Source: an uncultured Eggerthella sp. (GTDB taxonomy: Bacteria > Actinomycetota > Coriobacteriia > Coriobacteriales > Eggerthellaceae). From it: 64,000 nucleotides of DNA. Positions 1-9,150 of this stretch are shown here, one piece after another (position 1 is the stretch's first letter; every line of letters starts with the position of its first letter). The notes under the pieces were generated by a model. It worked only from the letters and a program-made list of their open reading frames with translations. It did no database searches and was not told the DNA's origin. The position numbers and the translations under genes are program-made. The stretch is from assembly GCA_900542265.1 (NCBI GenBank), contig UQML01000008.1, positions 1-64,000 of the forward strand. Direction: 5' to 3'.

Positions 1-898
<898 letters not shown>

Positions 899-1055
899 TT
901 AAAGTAAACAAGCTCATATATATAAGCTTGTTTTGAAATCAAAACGTATGAGATTTGAATCTTGGAAAAAAATCAAAGTACTTTTGAAATCTCATCAAAA
1001 TCAAAGTTCCTTGACAGGTTTAATCTAGCTTATTGATTCGTTCATTCACAGTATC

Positions 1056-1069
1056 CAGTTTTCAAGGTT
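1056..1069 (-). promoter_or_regulatory. boxA-like antitermination site in the rRNA leader
   Basis: On the minus strand this reads AACCTTGAAAACTG, resembling the boxA-like CCTTGAAAACTG element found in leaders of many Gram-positive rRNA operons. It lies between the proposed promoter (1128-1156) and the 16S start. Role inferred from sequence and position. Confidence 0.45.
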
Positions 1070-1127
1070 CTGACCGGCAATTTCTTGCCTGGTCTGCGCT
1101 TGCGAGTAACTCGCGGCGCAAGAAGAT

Positions 1128-1156
1128 ACATTACTATGCTCAGTTTTGCTTGTCAA
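1128..1156 (-). promoter_or_regulatory. rRNA operon promoter
   Basis: The minus strand shows TTGACA (1156-1151), a 17-base spacer and TAATGT (1133-1128), a near-consensus sigma-70-type promoter pointing into the 16S gene. Predicted transcript start is about 1121, giving a leader of roughly 220 bases. A second TTGACA at 1225-1220 lacks a matching -10. Confidence 0.6.
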
Positions 1157-1558
1157 GAACTTTTTTAATTTTTTCAAAAAAGTTTTGAACTTGCTTGCCT
1201 GAGCAGTGTCTGTATCTCATGTCAAAGTGCGCTGTCTCGTCCGAAACAGCTTGACCATAATACCGCTCTGAAAAGTCTTGTAAAGACCTAATTTTGAAAA
1301 ATTTCGTGAGTGAATGATTGGGATCAAAAACTGAACAAGTTCATTTTTTGGTTTTAGTTCTCTGACCTGGTAATTGATCTTGTTTTAAAGAGGTATAAGT
1401 TTTTTGATAAATCAAAGACCCTAAATAGCTGTCTTAGGATACGCCCGGGTCGTGGTCTTGACAAAACTTGAGGGGTAAAAAGGGATAAAAAAAGAAAGAA
1501 AAGGTTGAAAAATTTCTATCTAGGGAAAACACCTGGTTGGGCGAAATAGAATACGCCG
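1157..1558. other. Intergenic stretch between rRNA promoter and recR
   Basis: About 400 AT-rich bases without a convincing open reading frame on either strand. It holds A- and T-rich runs upstream of the rRNA promoter, which could act as an UP element, and the 3' flank of recR. I see no clear terminator hairpin after recR. Confidence 0.5.
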
Positions 1559-2155
1559 CTATAATTCACGACGAGATTCAATTGCGCGGCCTAAGGTAAT
1601 CTCATCGGCAAATTCTAAATCTCCCCCTACCGGAAGACCGGACGCTAGGCGAGTTACTTTAACACCCGTAGGTTTAATTAATCGAGAAAGATAGCTTGCC
1701 GTAGTCTCACCCTCTACATTAGGGTTGGTTGCAAGGATTACTTCTTGAATTTCAGGACTATTGAGCCGTGAGAGAAGTTCGGTGATATGAAGAGACTCTG
1801 GTCCTATCCCTTCAAGGGGTGAGAGCGCACCACCGAGAACATGATAAATTCCGTGGAATGTTCCCGTACGCTCAATAGGAGGAATATCACGCGGCTCAGA
1901 CACAACGCAGACAAGGGAGTGATCACGCTTTGGAGAAGCACAAATCTCACAGAGATCATCTTGAGCATAGTTGAAACATTGCGTACAAAAGTGCACGGTG
2001 TCTTTGACCTCAACGATGGCATCTGAGAGGCGCAAAGCGTCTGACCGCTCGGTGTTGAGGATCCAGTAGACGATGCGCTGAGCAGACTTCGGACCAATGC
2101 CCGGAAGCCGCTCAAACTCATCGAGAAGTTTTTGAATAGCAGGCGCTGCATACAT
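1559..2155 (-). CDS. recR: Recombination mediator protein RecR
   Basis: 198 residues, the usual RecR length. It acts with RecF/RecO to load RecA on gapped DNA. In order: an N-terminal helix-hairpin-helix (LPGIGPKSAQRI, about residues 17-28), a zinc finger with the pattern C-x2-C...C-x2-C (CTQC ... CEIC, about 57-72), a Toprim domain (VVSEPRDI, then GTFHGIYHVLGG) and the C-terminal basic part. The ATG is preceded by AAAGG at good spacing. It is last in the minus-strand run dnaX-ybaB-recR, a gene order conserved in many bacteria, and lies immediately upstream of the rRNA operon. Confidence 0.97.
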   Translation of the reverse strand: MYAAPAIQKLLDEFERLPGIGPKSAQRIVYWILNTERSDALRLSDAIVEVKDTVHFCTQCFNYAQDDLCEICASPKRDHSLVCVVSEPRDIPPIERTGTFHGIYHVLGGALSPLEGIGPESLHITELLSRLNSPEIQEVILATNPNVEGETTASYLSRLIKPTGVKVTRLASGLPVGGDLEFADEITLGRAIESRREL

Positions 2156-2224
2156 GGTGCAAACCTTTTACGAAGCAAGATTACGGTGGTAGAACCGATA
2201 GAAAGAGGGAATCTATAGGGTTTT

Positions 2225-2539
2225 CTACATTAAACCAGGGATGTTCATGCCGCCAGTTACCGCATTTAAACGCTGAGACGAAAGCTCATTAACGCCACGA
2301 AGCGCCTCGTTAACTGCAGCAGTAACCATATCCTCAAGCATCTCTACATCATCAGGATCTACTGCATCAGGATCGATAGAAATAGCCGTAATAGTCATAT
2401 CACCCTTTGCAGTTGCGGTAACCATACCACCACCAGCGGTAGCCTCAAAGGTAAGCTCGGCAGCCTCTGCTTGAGCTTTTTGAAGTTCTTTTTGCATCTT
2501 TTGAGCTTGACGCATCATTTGTTGCATATTCATACCCAT
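2225..2539 (-). CDS. YbaB/EbfC family nucleoid-associated protein
   Basis: 104 residues, typical for YbaB/EbfC, a small dimeric DNA-binding protein usually encoded between dnaX and recR, as here. The N-terminal methionine/glutamine-rich helix (MQQMMRQAQKMQKELQKA) and the core with ITAISIDPDAVDPDDVEMLEDM match the family. A GGAG ribosome binding site precedes the ATG. It is 80 bases after dnaX and 69 bases before recR, presumably one transcript. The precise cellular role of this family is still poorly defined. Confidence 0.93.
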   Translation of the reverse strand: MGMNMQQMMRQAQKMQKELQKAQAEAAELTFEATAGGGMVTATAKGDMTITAISIDPDAVDPDDVEMLEDMVTAAVNEALRGVNELSSQRLNAVTGGMNIPGLM

Positions 2540-2619
2540 TATGAGTTCTCCTTTATCTTGATATGGTTTTGCATTGTAGCGGATTTTTCACATAAATATC
2601 TAGGCGATGGGTCTCTCCC

Positions 2620-4995
2620 CTACTTTGGCGGCAAATTCTCGAAAGTGACTCCCGTGCCAAAAACATCAGTAAGAAGGTCTTTGACGCGCTGAGATTCATC
2701 GACTGCTTGAGGCGCCTCTGAAGAAAATTCAGACGATGGGGTTGTCGCGGGCTGTTGGTATTCTGCCTGCGTTGGTTGTGCTGGTTGTGTCGACTGTGCT
2801 GGTTGCATGGGGGGCTGATAGTCTGGCTCGCTTGGATCGCCATAAGCACCATACCCATAGTCTGGCTCACTCGGATCAGAGTAACTTGCCGCATACGAGT
2901 CATACACATCAAGGAGCGGTGCATCAGCAGGATCAGGTGCCGCCGTTGACGCAGACGCAGATGCCGGTGCGGAAGCAGAAACCTTATCCAATGCAGATGC
3001 AAACGATGAAGTTGCTACTGGAGTTACTGCTGGTGCCGCAGTTTGATCTGGGATTGGAGTTGGAGTTGGAACTGATGCTGCAGCAGGAGCAGGATCGGGC
3101 TGTGACAACACGAGTTCAAAAGGAACGGGAACACCAGCAACTTCAGCAAGCGTGTCATCAAGAAGCTTCTGCACAGCGGGCGACGAAAGCAACGAAAACA
3201 CTGCTGCACTTTCTTTGGCGTAGGTAATAATCAAGCGCGATCCACTTTCATCAGCACTTGGTTTACCACTAATAAAAAGAATGCCGTGCGTAGGATCAAC
3301 TTTATTCATGCGCTGAGTAGTTTGATGCCATAAGCGCTGCACTGCGGCCGGATCACTCAAATTCAACGAGGGTTTGCCTTGCGGAGCGGACTGTACAGAA
3401 GCAGGCTGAGCGGAAACAGGTTGTATGGGAGCGGACTGTACAGGAGCAGACTGCACAGGAGAAGGTTGCTGTACAGCTGATGCCGGAACAGGTTGAGGTA
3501 CCGATGGGGCTTGCACTGGCATAGAAACTGCTTGTGTTTGCTCCTTATTTCTCATAGAGGATAAGGCGGCATTAAGATTATTGAGATTTAGCTGCGGTTT
3601 CTGCCCCGACCGCGGCGCTGGAGTTGAAGCTACTGGTTCGGCAAAACCATCGCCAAAAGATGCAGGCTGCGGAGCTGATTGAGGAACTGATTGCGGTGTA
3701 GGCTGAGGCACCGACTGCGAAGCAATAGGCTGTGCGGCAGGCTGAGTTGGCTGTAGGGTCGGCTGTGGTGCGGCAGGCTGCTGTGCGGCAGGCTGAGAAG
3801 TAGCCGGCTGTGGGACCGACTGTGGGACTGGCTGCGCAAAGAGTGCCTCGGCTTGTTGGTTACGCTCGAGCGCCTCAATACGCTCAGCAAGTGCTTCAAG
3901 CGTAATATCAGACGAAGGACGAATCATGCGCGTGAGGGCAATCTCAAAAGACAGGCGTGTGTTTAGTGAAGTACGCAACTCTTTATTAAGATCTCCAAGC
4001 ACAACAAGAAGACGGCTCAGGCGGTCAGGACCAAACCATTGCAACTCTTGCGTCATGGTCTGACGATTGGCATCTGAAAGCGGCAGATCTACCTGCGCGT
4101 TGGTGAGTGAGAGGATATAGAGGTCGCGAATATGCTCAGCAAGATCATTGGCAAATTGCGCCAAATCAGCACCGGTCTCAATATAGTTAGAAACCCAGGT
4201 GAAGCAGGCAGCAGCATCGCGCTTGCCAATAGCAGAGACAATCTCAGCCATAGAATCAGTGTCAAGCGAGCCTAAAAGGCGCTCCGCGGATTCAAGCGTA
4301 ACTTTCCCATCGCCAAAAGCAATGAGCTGCTCAAGCGAGGTTAGAGCATTACGCATGCCTCCATCAGCACGGTGCGCAACCAACTCGAGTGCATCGCCCT
4401 CAAACTCCACTCCCTCAGCCACACAGATTGCTCCGAGGCGCGACACCATAGCCTCAATAGAGATGCGATGAAAGTCAAAACGCTGGCAGCGCGAATGAAT
4501 GGTCTCGGGAACTTTTTGCGGATCTGTCGTACAGAGAATAAAAACGACGTGACTTGGCGGCTCCTCGAGCGTTTTCAAAAGCGCATTAAACGCCGCAGTC
4601 GAGAGCATATGAACCTCGTCGATAATGTAAACCTTGTAGCGACCGCGCGTAGGCGCATAATTAACGCGCCCGATGATCTCTTCACGTACATTATCAACAC
4701 CGGTGCGTGATGCTGCGTCGAGCTCAGAAACATCCGGATGAATGCTTTGGGCGATGAGTTTGCAGTTTTCACATGTTCCATCCGGCTCAGGCGTTGGGCC
4801 GTGATCACACAACAGCGCCTTGGCAAGCAATCGCGCCGTGGTCGTTTTGCCTGTACCGCGCGGCCCAGTAAACAAGTAAGCATGACTTACCTTGTCATGC
4901 TCGATTGCGTTTTTGATAGTTCGCTCAATGTGTTCTTGGCCAACCATATCGTTAAAAACTTGGGGACGATATTTTGTGTAGAGCGCTTCCGCCAT
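2620..4995 (-). CDS. dnaX: DNA polymerase III subunit gamma/tau
   Basis: 791 residues; the clamp-loader ATPase of DNA polymerase III. Residues about 1-220 carry Walker A (GPRGTGKTT, ~45), a zinc-binding cysteine set (CDHG...CENC), Walker B (VYIIDEVHML) and the sensor HSRCQRF; a clamp-loader domain III follows to ~365. From ~385 to ~560 and ~645 to ~760 the chain is low-complexity, rich in Pro, Gln, Ala, Val and Ser, around a folded tau-type segment (~560-645). It ends with a short conserved tail (VKDLLTDVFGTGV). Start supported by AAGGAG eight bases upstream. It is longer than most gamma/tau proteins because of the linkers. I saw no obvious slippery site for a gamma frameshift. Confidence 0.95.
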   Translation of the reverse strand: MAEALYTKYRPQVFNDMVGQEHIERTIKNAIEHDKVSHAYLFTGPRGTGKTTTARLLAKALLCDHGPTPEPDGTCENCKLIAQSIHPDVSELDAASRTGVDNVREEIIGRVNYAPTRGRYKVYIIDEVHMLSTAAFNALLKTLEEPPSHVVFILCTTDPQKVPETIHSRCQRFDFHRISIEAMVSRLGAICVAEGVEFEGDALELVAHRADGGMRNALTSLEQLIAFGDGKVTLESAERLLGSLDTDSMAEIVSAIGKRDAAACFTWVSNYIETGADLAQFANDLAEHIRDLYILSLTNAQVDLPLSDANRQTMTQELQWFGPDRLSRLLVVLGDLNKELRTSLNTRLSFEIALTRMIRPSSDITLEALAERIEALERNQQAEALFAQPVPQSVPQPATSQPAAQQPAAPQPTLQPTQPAAQPIASQSVPQPTPQSVPQSAPQPASFGDGFAEPVASTPAPRSGQKPQLNLNNLNAALSSMRNKEQTQAVSMPVQAPSVPQPVPASAVQQPSPVQSAPVQSAPIQPVSAQPASVQSAPQGKPSLNLSDPAAVQRLWHQTTQRMNKVDPTHGILFISGKPSADESGSRLIITYAKESAAVFSLLSSPAVQKLLDDTLAEVAGVPVPFELVLSQPDPAPAAASVPTPTPIPDQTAAPAVTPVATSSFASALDKVSASAPASASASTAAPDPADAPLLDVYDSYAASYSDPSEPDYGYGAYGDPSEPDYQPPMQPAQSTQPAQPTQAEYQQPATTPSSEFSSEAPQAVDESQRVKDLLTDVFGTGVTFENLPPK

Positions 4996-5029
4996 AGCAA
5001 CGCTCTCCTTCCCTTAAGCTTCTCAAAAT

Positions 5030-5131
5030 GTGCAGTAATGCCAATTGCGTGCAATAACGTCGATTGTGATTACCTGCATTAGCGCCAATCACGTGTAGTA
5101 GCACCAATTATAGGTAGTAGTGCTCATTATA
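5030..5131. repeat. Degenerate ~20-bp tandem repeats upstream of dnaX
   Basis: Five imperfect head-to-tail copies of a unit like GTGYAGTARYGCCAATTRYR: about 5030-5048, 5049-5072, 5073-5092, 5093-5112 and 5113-5131. The period is mostly 19-20 bases with one longer copy. They fill the space between dedA and the dnaX start and would be in the dnaX 5' region. Function unknown. Confidence 0.55.
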
Positions 5132-5205
5132 AGATGATTCAGCTCTCATAGCTGGCACGCAGCGGTAGCGAATTTATTCAGCTTTGTCAGCGTTAACTGT
5201 TGACG

Positions 5206-5958
5206 TTATTTATCCGCATTAGCATCTTCATGCTCGGTTTTTGCATGCTGCGCACGCAAATATACTTCAGCATCAATATTAGATTCAAGCTCTGCCTGAC
5301 GGGTCTTTGTCTTGCGCGAGGTCATAGCAGCTTTAATAGCGCCAATAAAGGCTGGTGCCACTGATACAGCAACAATGCCCAAAACGATAATCTCAAAATG
5401 CTCTTGGACAAACGGAACGCCACCAAAGAAATAGCCCACGAGTACAAAAAGACTAACCCACGAAATACCACCGACACAGTTAAAGAAAGTGAATTTGCCA
5501 AAGTTCATATGGCCAGTGCCTGCAATAAAGGGAGCAAAGGTGCGAAAGAACGGCATAAAGCGGGTGATCACAATGGTGAGACCGCCATATTTGGCAAAAA
5601 AGTAGTCGAGCTTTGCCATGCGCTCAGGCGTTAAGGCTTTAATCTTTCCTGAGTCAATAATACGCTTGCCAAAGAAACGTGCAATCCAATAGTTAGAGGT
5701 ATTGCCTAAAATTGCAGCCGCATAAAAGACCAACAGTGTGGCGACTACATTAAGCCCACCCCCATCGGCAGAAAAAACACCGGCAGCAAAAAGCAGTGAG
5801 TCACCCGGCAAAAACGGGAAAAAGACCAATCCCGTCTCGACAAAAACAATCAAGAAAAGAGGCGTATACACCCATACCGGACCAAGTGCGATAATCCAGG
5901 CAGCAATCTGACCGCGCGGATCCTTAAGCAGATTGACAAAAAACTCGATAATTCCCAT
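5206..5958 (-). CDS. DedA family membrane protein
   Basis: 250 residues from the ATG at 5958, which has CGGAG nine bases upstream; a longer reading frame to 6012 would nearly reach the SRP RNA gene and lacks a good start. Members are SNARE-associated/VTT-fold membrane proteins implicated in lipid scrambling and membrane homeostasis. Seen: a glycine/proline-rich signature (FFPFLPGDSLLFAAG, ~55-70), the motif RFMPFFRTFAPFIAG (~140-155), and several hydrophobic segments, with a charged Arg/Lys/Glu-rich C-terminal tail. It lies between the SRP RNA gene and dnaX on the same strand; transcription with ffs is possible. Confidence 0.9.
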   Translation of the reverse strand: MGIIEFFVNLLKDPRGQIAAWIIALGPVWVYTPLFLIVFVETGLVFFPFLPGDSLLFAAGVFSADGGGLNVVATLLVFYAAAILGNTSNYWIARFFGKRIIDSGKIKALTPERMAKLDYFFAKYGGLTIVITRFMPFFRTFAPFIAGTGHMNFGKFTFFNCVGGISWVSLFVLVGYFFGGVPFVQEHFEIIVLGIVAVSVAPAFIGAIKAAMTSRKTKTRQAELESNIDAEVYLRAQHAKTEHEDANADK

Positions 5959-6015
5959 ACGTAAAAACTCCGTTAGCGTAATTAGTGAGCCATAAATAGT
6001 ACGCAGACGCAAAAG

Positions 6016-6118
6016 TATCCCGAAAAGGCCTGGGCGCTCGTCAGCGGTCCCTTATGGCTGCTTCGTCCCCGACCTGACCAGGTTCGGAACTTGGCGCCGC
6101 CCAAGCCCTTTCGAGATA
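6016..6118 (-). ncRNA. ffs: Signal recognition particle RNA, small bacterial type
   Basis: The minus strand carries the SRP domain IV core CCTGGTCAGGTC...GAAGCAGCCATAAGGGA. The two ends pair over about 20 bases (TATCTCGAAAGGGCTTGGGCG region at 6098-6118 with its partner at 6016-6036, allowing G-U pairs), giving the single long hairpin of the small 4.5S-like form without an Alu domain. Ends are set by the stem and may differ by a few bases. A possible -10 (TACACT, 6134-6139) lies upstream. ffs/scr close to dnaX-recR is a common arrangement in Gram-positive bacteria. Confidence 0.93.
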
Positions 6119-6227
6119 CTCGGATACTCGAACAGTGTAGCGTATGTAGGGTTACTCTGACTGTTTGTTTTACACGATTAACACAATCTCTTGTCCCACA
6201 CACGCGCAAACGGTGCAAATGAGTTGC

Positions 6228-7604
6228 TCAGCTGAGTAAATCGAGTGCAGCAAGATAATCAGCAACAGCATAGAGTGAACCACAGCATACAACAAGTGGC
6301 TTTTCAGACGATGGGGTGTTGCAGCGTGCATGATCAACAGCGCGTGTCACTGCTTGTGCAATAGAAGTACAGGTGGTAATGGGGGTAGCGGGCAGAACAG
6401 CTTCAAATGCGGAGGCTACGTGCGCGGCCGAGAGTGCACGAGGGTTTGATGGCGTTGCAGCATAGACCGCACTCACTTCTGGCGCAAGAGCACTAATCAT
6501 GGTTTCGTAGTCTTTATCTGCCAGCACACTCATGACAAGCACTGGTTTATGTTCAAAAGAACGTTCAACCCTATACTCGCGCAAAGCCTGCACGAGCGCC
6601 TCTATACCATCAGGATTGTGCGCCCCATCGACAATAACCGTAACAGGACAACTGGGTGACCCATCGCCTACTTCAATCACTTGGAAACGACCAATCCAAG
6701 AGGCGCAGGCAAGACCACGCACAATTATCTCATCAGGAATAGCCCAACCTTGTTCTCGAAGCGCAAGTGCCGCTTCGAGCGCAACGGCAGCATTGGTGCG
6801 CTGATAAGCACCAGCAAGCGCAAGGCTTAGGTGCTCGTAAGTAATCCCGTTGGATGCAGTATAGGAAAAATCAGCATTAGTACCGGTAAGAGAAGCAGCA
6901 TCAACCGTCACCAGCGGCACGTAATAACAGGTACACCTAAACGCCAGCGCCGAAGACACCAAGGGAGCTTGTGGAGCACTCACTGCACGCGAACCAGGCT
7001 TGATAATACCTGCCTTCTCGCGCGCAATAGCAGTAAGCGATGCACCCAAAACTGCCGTATGATCAAGACCGATAGAGGTAATAACACATACCTCGGGTGC
7101 CGCAATGACATTAGTTGAATCAAGACGGCCTCCGAGTCCTACCTCGAGCACCACCAGATCGCACTGCGCTTGAGCAAAATAACAAAGTGCCACAGCTGTT
7201 ATAAGCTCAAATTCAGTCGGATGCTCAGGCAGCGCATCGGCCGCTGTTTTAACAGTAAGCGTAATGCGTGTAAGCTCCTCATGTGGGATGGGAGTGCCAT
7301 TGATCTGGATACGCTCCTCAAATGCGACAATATAAGGAGAAGTAAAAAGCCCCGTCTTATATCCTGCCTCACGTGTAATAGAACTGATCAGGGCACACGT
7401 AGATCCCTTTCCGTTGGTACCTGCAACATGCACAAATTTGAGTCCATCTTGCGGATTGCCCAGTGCTTCCATGAGCGCGCTGATACGCTCAAGCCCTGGC
7501 TTAACTTCTTGCCAGCGCGGATGATTAAGGTAGGCGATGGGGTCAAACGTATCATCGGTATCGGCCATATTAGCTATATTGGATGCAGTTGTTGGTTTAA
7601 TCAT
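6228..7604 (-). CDS. folC: Bifunctional folylpolyglutamate/dihydrofolate synthase
   Basis: 458 residues, cytoplasmic Mur-ligase-fold enzyme that adds glutamate to dihydropteroate and to reduced folates. The ATP-binding loop HVAGTNGKGSTCALI is at ~60-75, the Mur-ligase signature LEVGLGGRLDSTN at ~155, and VDGAHNPDGIEAL marks the C-terminal glutamate-ligase domain (~325). The start has AAGG nine bases upstream; an internal ATG at residue 13 is an alternative. It follows nfnB by 65 bases and precedes ffs. No other folate gene is in the window. Confidence 0.93.
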   Translation of the reverse strand: MIKPTTASNIANMADTDDTFDPIAYLNHPRWQEVKPGLERISALMEALGNPQDGLKFVHVAGTNGKGSTCALISSITREAGYKTGLFTSPYIVAFEERIQINGTPIPHEELTRITLTVKTAADALPEHPTEFELITAVALCYFAQAQCDLVVLEVGLGGRLDSTNVIAAPEVCVITSIGLDHTAVLGASLTAIAREKAGIIKPGSRAVSAPQAPLVSSALAFRCTCYYVPLVTVDAASLTGTNADFSYTASNGITYEHLSLALAGAYQRTNAAVALEAALALREQGWAIPDEIIVRGLACASWIGRFQVIEVGDGSPSCPVTVIVDGAHNPDGIEALVQALREYRVERSFEHKPVLVMSVLADKDYETMISALAPEVSAVYAATPSNPRALSAAHVASAFEAVLPATPITTCTSIAQAVTRAVDHARCNTPSSEKPLVVCCGSLYAVADYLAALDLLS

Positions 7605-7637
7605 AAGAGACTTGCCTTAAGAGTTGAGAGCGCTTGA

Positions 7638-7685
7638 TTATTGTTGAGATTGGTTATTGTTGAGACTGGTTATTGTTGAGACTGG
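7638..7685. repeat. Three tandem copies of a 16-bp unit at the nfnB 3' end
   Basis: TTATTGTTGAGAYTGG is repeated at 7638-7653, 7654-7669 and 7670-7685, the first copy differing by one base (T for C). The rightmost copy encodes the last residues and stop codon of nfnB (QSQQ-stop); the other two lie in the nfnB-folC spacer. Because the stop lies in the first copy read, changes in copy number would alter only the spacer length before folC. Confidence 0.8.
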
Positions 7686-9145
7686 TTAGCATCTTGGCTA
7701 GAGCGCAAGTAGGATTTAATGCCTGCTGCGGCAGCCTTACCTGCCCCCATCGCGGCAATAACCGTTGCAGAACCGGTTGACACATCGCCTCCTGCAAAAA
7801 CACCTGCCTTAGAGGTAGCACCTGTCTCGGGGTCGGTTGCGATAATAGAACCACGAGTCGTCTCAAGACCTTCTGTTGTTTGAGTAATTAAGGGATTAGG
7901 ATGAGAACCAATAGCCACAATGAGCATATCGCAGCGGATCAGAAACTCTGAACCAGGAATTTCATGCGGACGACGACGCCCATCGGCATCAGGCTCCCCG
8001 AGCTCCATCCGCACACACTCAAGGTCATGCACCCAACCTTGCGAGTCAGGAATTGCTCGCACGGGATTAGTAAGAAGCTCAAAGTTGATACCTTCTTCTT
8101 GGGCGTGATGAATCTCTTCATCACGCGCAGGCATCTCTTCAAACGTTCGACGATACACAATAGTAACATCAGCGCCCAAGCGACGTGCGGTACGTGCCGC
8201 ATCCATAGCAACGTTGCCACCGCCTACAACCACACAACGTTTACCTGCATGCACCGGCGTTACATAGTCGGGAAACTTGTAGGCTTTCATAAGATTGACG
8301 CGAGTCAAAAGTTCATTGGCAACCGAACAACCATTGAGCGCCTCCCCTTCAATTCCTAAGTAGGTAGGAAGGCCAGCTCCCGTGCCAATAAAGACCGCAT
8401 CAAAACCGAGCTTATCAAGCAAATCGTCAACCGAATAGAGTTTGCCAATAACGGAGTCTTTCTCAAAAAGTACGCCATCAGTTTTAAGCTCTTCAACTTG
8501 CGCCTTCACTAAATCTTTGGGCAAGCGGAACTCTGGAATACCATAAACAAGCACACCCCCCACTTCATGGAGCGCCTCGAATACAACAGTTCGAGCACCT
8601 TCCCGCGCGAGAACGCCCGCACAGGACAAGGATGCCGGTCCTGACCCAATGAGTGCAACACTCTTGCCCTCAAGTGAGGTGTGATCTGTCTGGCCTTGAG
8701 CAATCAAATAATGCTCAAGAGCTTCACGCGCTTCTTCAGGATGAGCAATTGCCCAATCAGCCACAAACCGTTCCAGACGACCAATAGCTACTGGCTCCCC
8801 TTTGCGTCCACGAGTACATACTGCCTCACACTGGGTTTCTTGAGGACAGACCCGTCCTGAAACAGCAGGAAGCGAATTTGTTGCCTTAATAATGGCATAT
8901 GCTCCTGGAATATCACCTTGGGCAAGCCGCTCAATAAAATCAGGAATAGGAATTCCCACCGGACAACCCGACACACACGGGCGCTTAGGACATTGGATAC
9001 AGCGACGCGCTTCATTGAGTGCTTCTTCAAAGGTGTAGCCCAGCGCTACCTCATCAAAATTTGCCCGTCTTGCCGTTGCGTCTTGCGTAGGCATGGGCGT
9101 TTTTTCAGATTGCATATTACGCTGTACGCGCTCATTTGCTGTCAT
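7670..9145 (-). CDS. nfnB: NADPH-dependent bifurcating oxidoreductase, large subunit (NfnB/GltD-like)
   Basis: 491 residues. Together with the adjacent NfnA it forms NADH-dependent reduced ferredoxin:NADP+ oxidoreductase, an electron-bifurcating flavoenzyme of anaerobes. The N-terminus has cysteine motifs for two 4Fe-4S clusters (CIQCPKRPCVSGCPVGIP, ~36-53, and CPQETQCEAVC). An FAD-binding GSGPASLSCAGVLAREG is at ~167, and a second Rossmann motif VVGGGNVAMDAARTARRLG (~308) binds NADP(H). The protein alone would also match the glutamate synthase small chain, but no gltB is nearby and the NfnA partner is only five bases upstream. Ferredoxin linkage is inferred from the pair. Confidence 0.88.
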   Translation of the reverse strand: MTANERVQRNMQSEKTPMPTQDATARRANFDEVALGYTFEEALNEARRCIQCPKRPCVSGCPVGIPIPDFIERLAQGDIPGAYAIIKATNSLPAVSGRVCPQETQCEAVCTRGRKGEPVAIGRLERFVADWAIAHPEEAREALEHYLIAQGQTDHTSLEGKSVALIGSGPASLSCAGVLAREGARTVVFEALHEVGGVLVYGIPEFRLPKDLVKAQVEELKTDGVLFEKDSVIGKLYSVDDLLDKLGFDAVFIGTGAGLPTYLGIEGEALNGCSVANELLTRVNLMKAYKFPDYVTPVHAGKRCVVVGGGNVAMDAARTARRLGADVTIVYRRTFEEMPARDEEIHHAQEEGINFELLTNPVRAIPDSQGWVHDLECVRMELGEPDADGRRRPHEIPGSEFLIRCDMLIVAIGSHPNPLITQTTEGLETTRGSIIATDPETGATSKAGVFAGGDVSTGSATVIAAMGAGKAAAAGIKSYLRSSQDANQSQQ

Positions 9146-9150
9146 GGTTC

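Noticed and set aside
2736..3227. Long plus-strand frame antisense to dnaX
   Set aside because: It mirrors the low-complexity Pro/Gln linker of dnaX; codon content is explained by the other strand and there is no ribosome binding site.
2620..4995. Programmed frameshift giving a short gamma form of DnaX
   Set aside because: No A/T-rich slippery heptamer with a following hairpin was evident near the end of the ATPase part.
5958..6012. Longer DedA start at 6012
   Set aside because: It would begin four bases from the SRP RNA 3' end, without a ribosome binding site; the ATG at 5958 has one and matches the family N-terminus.
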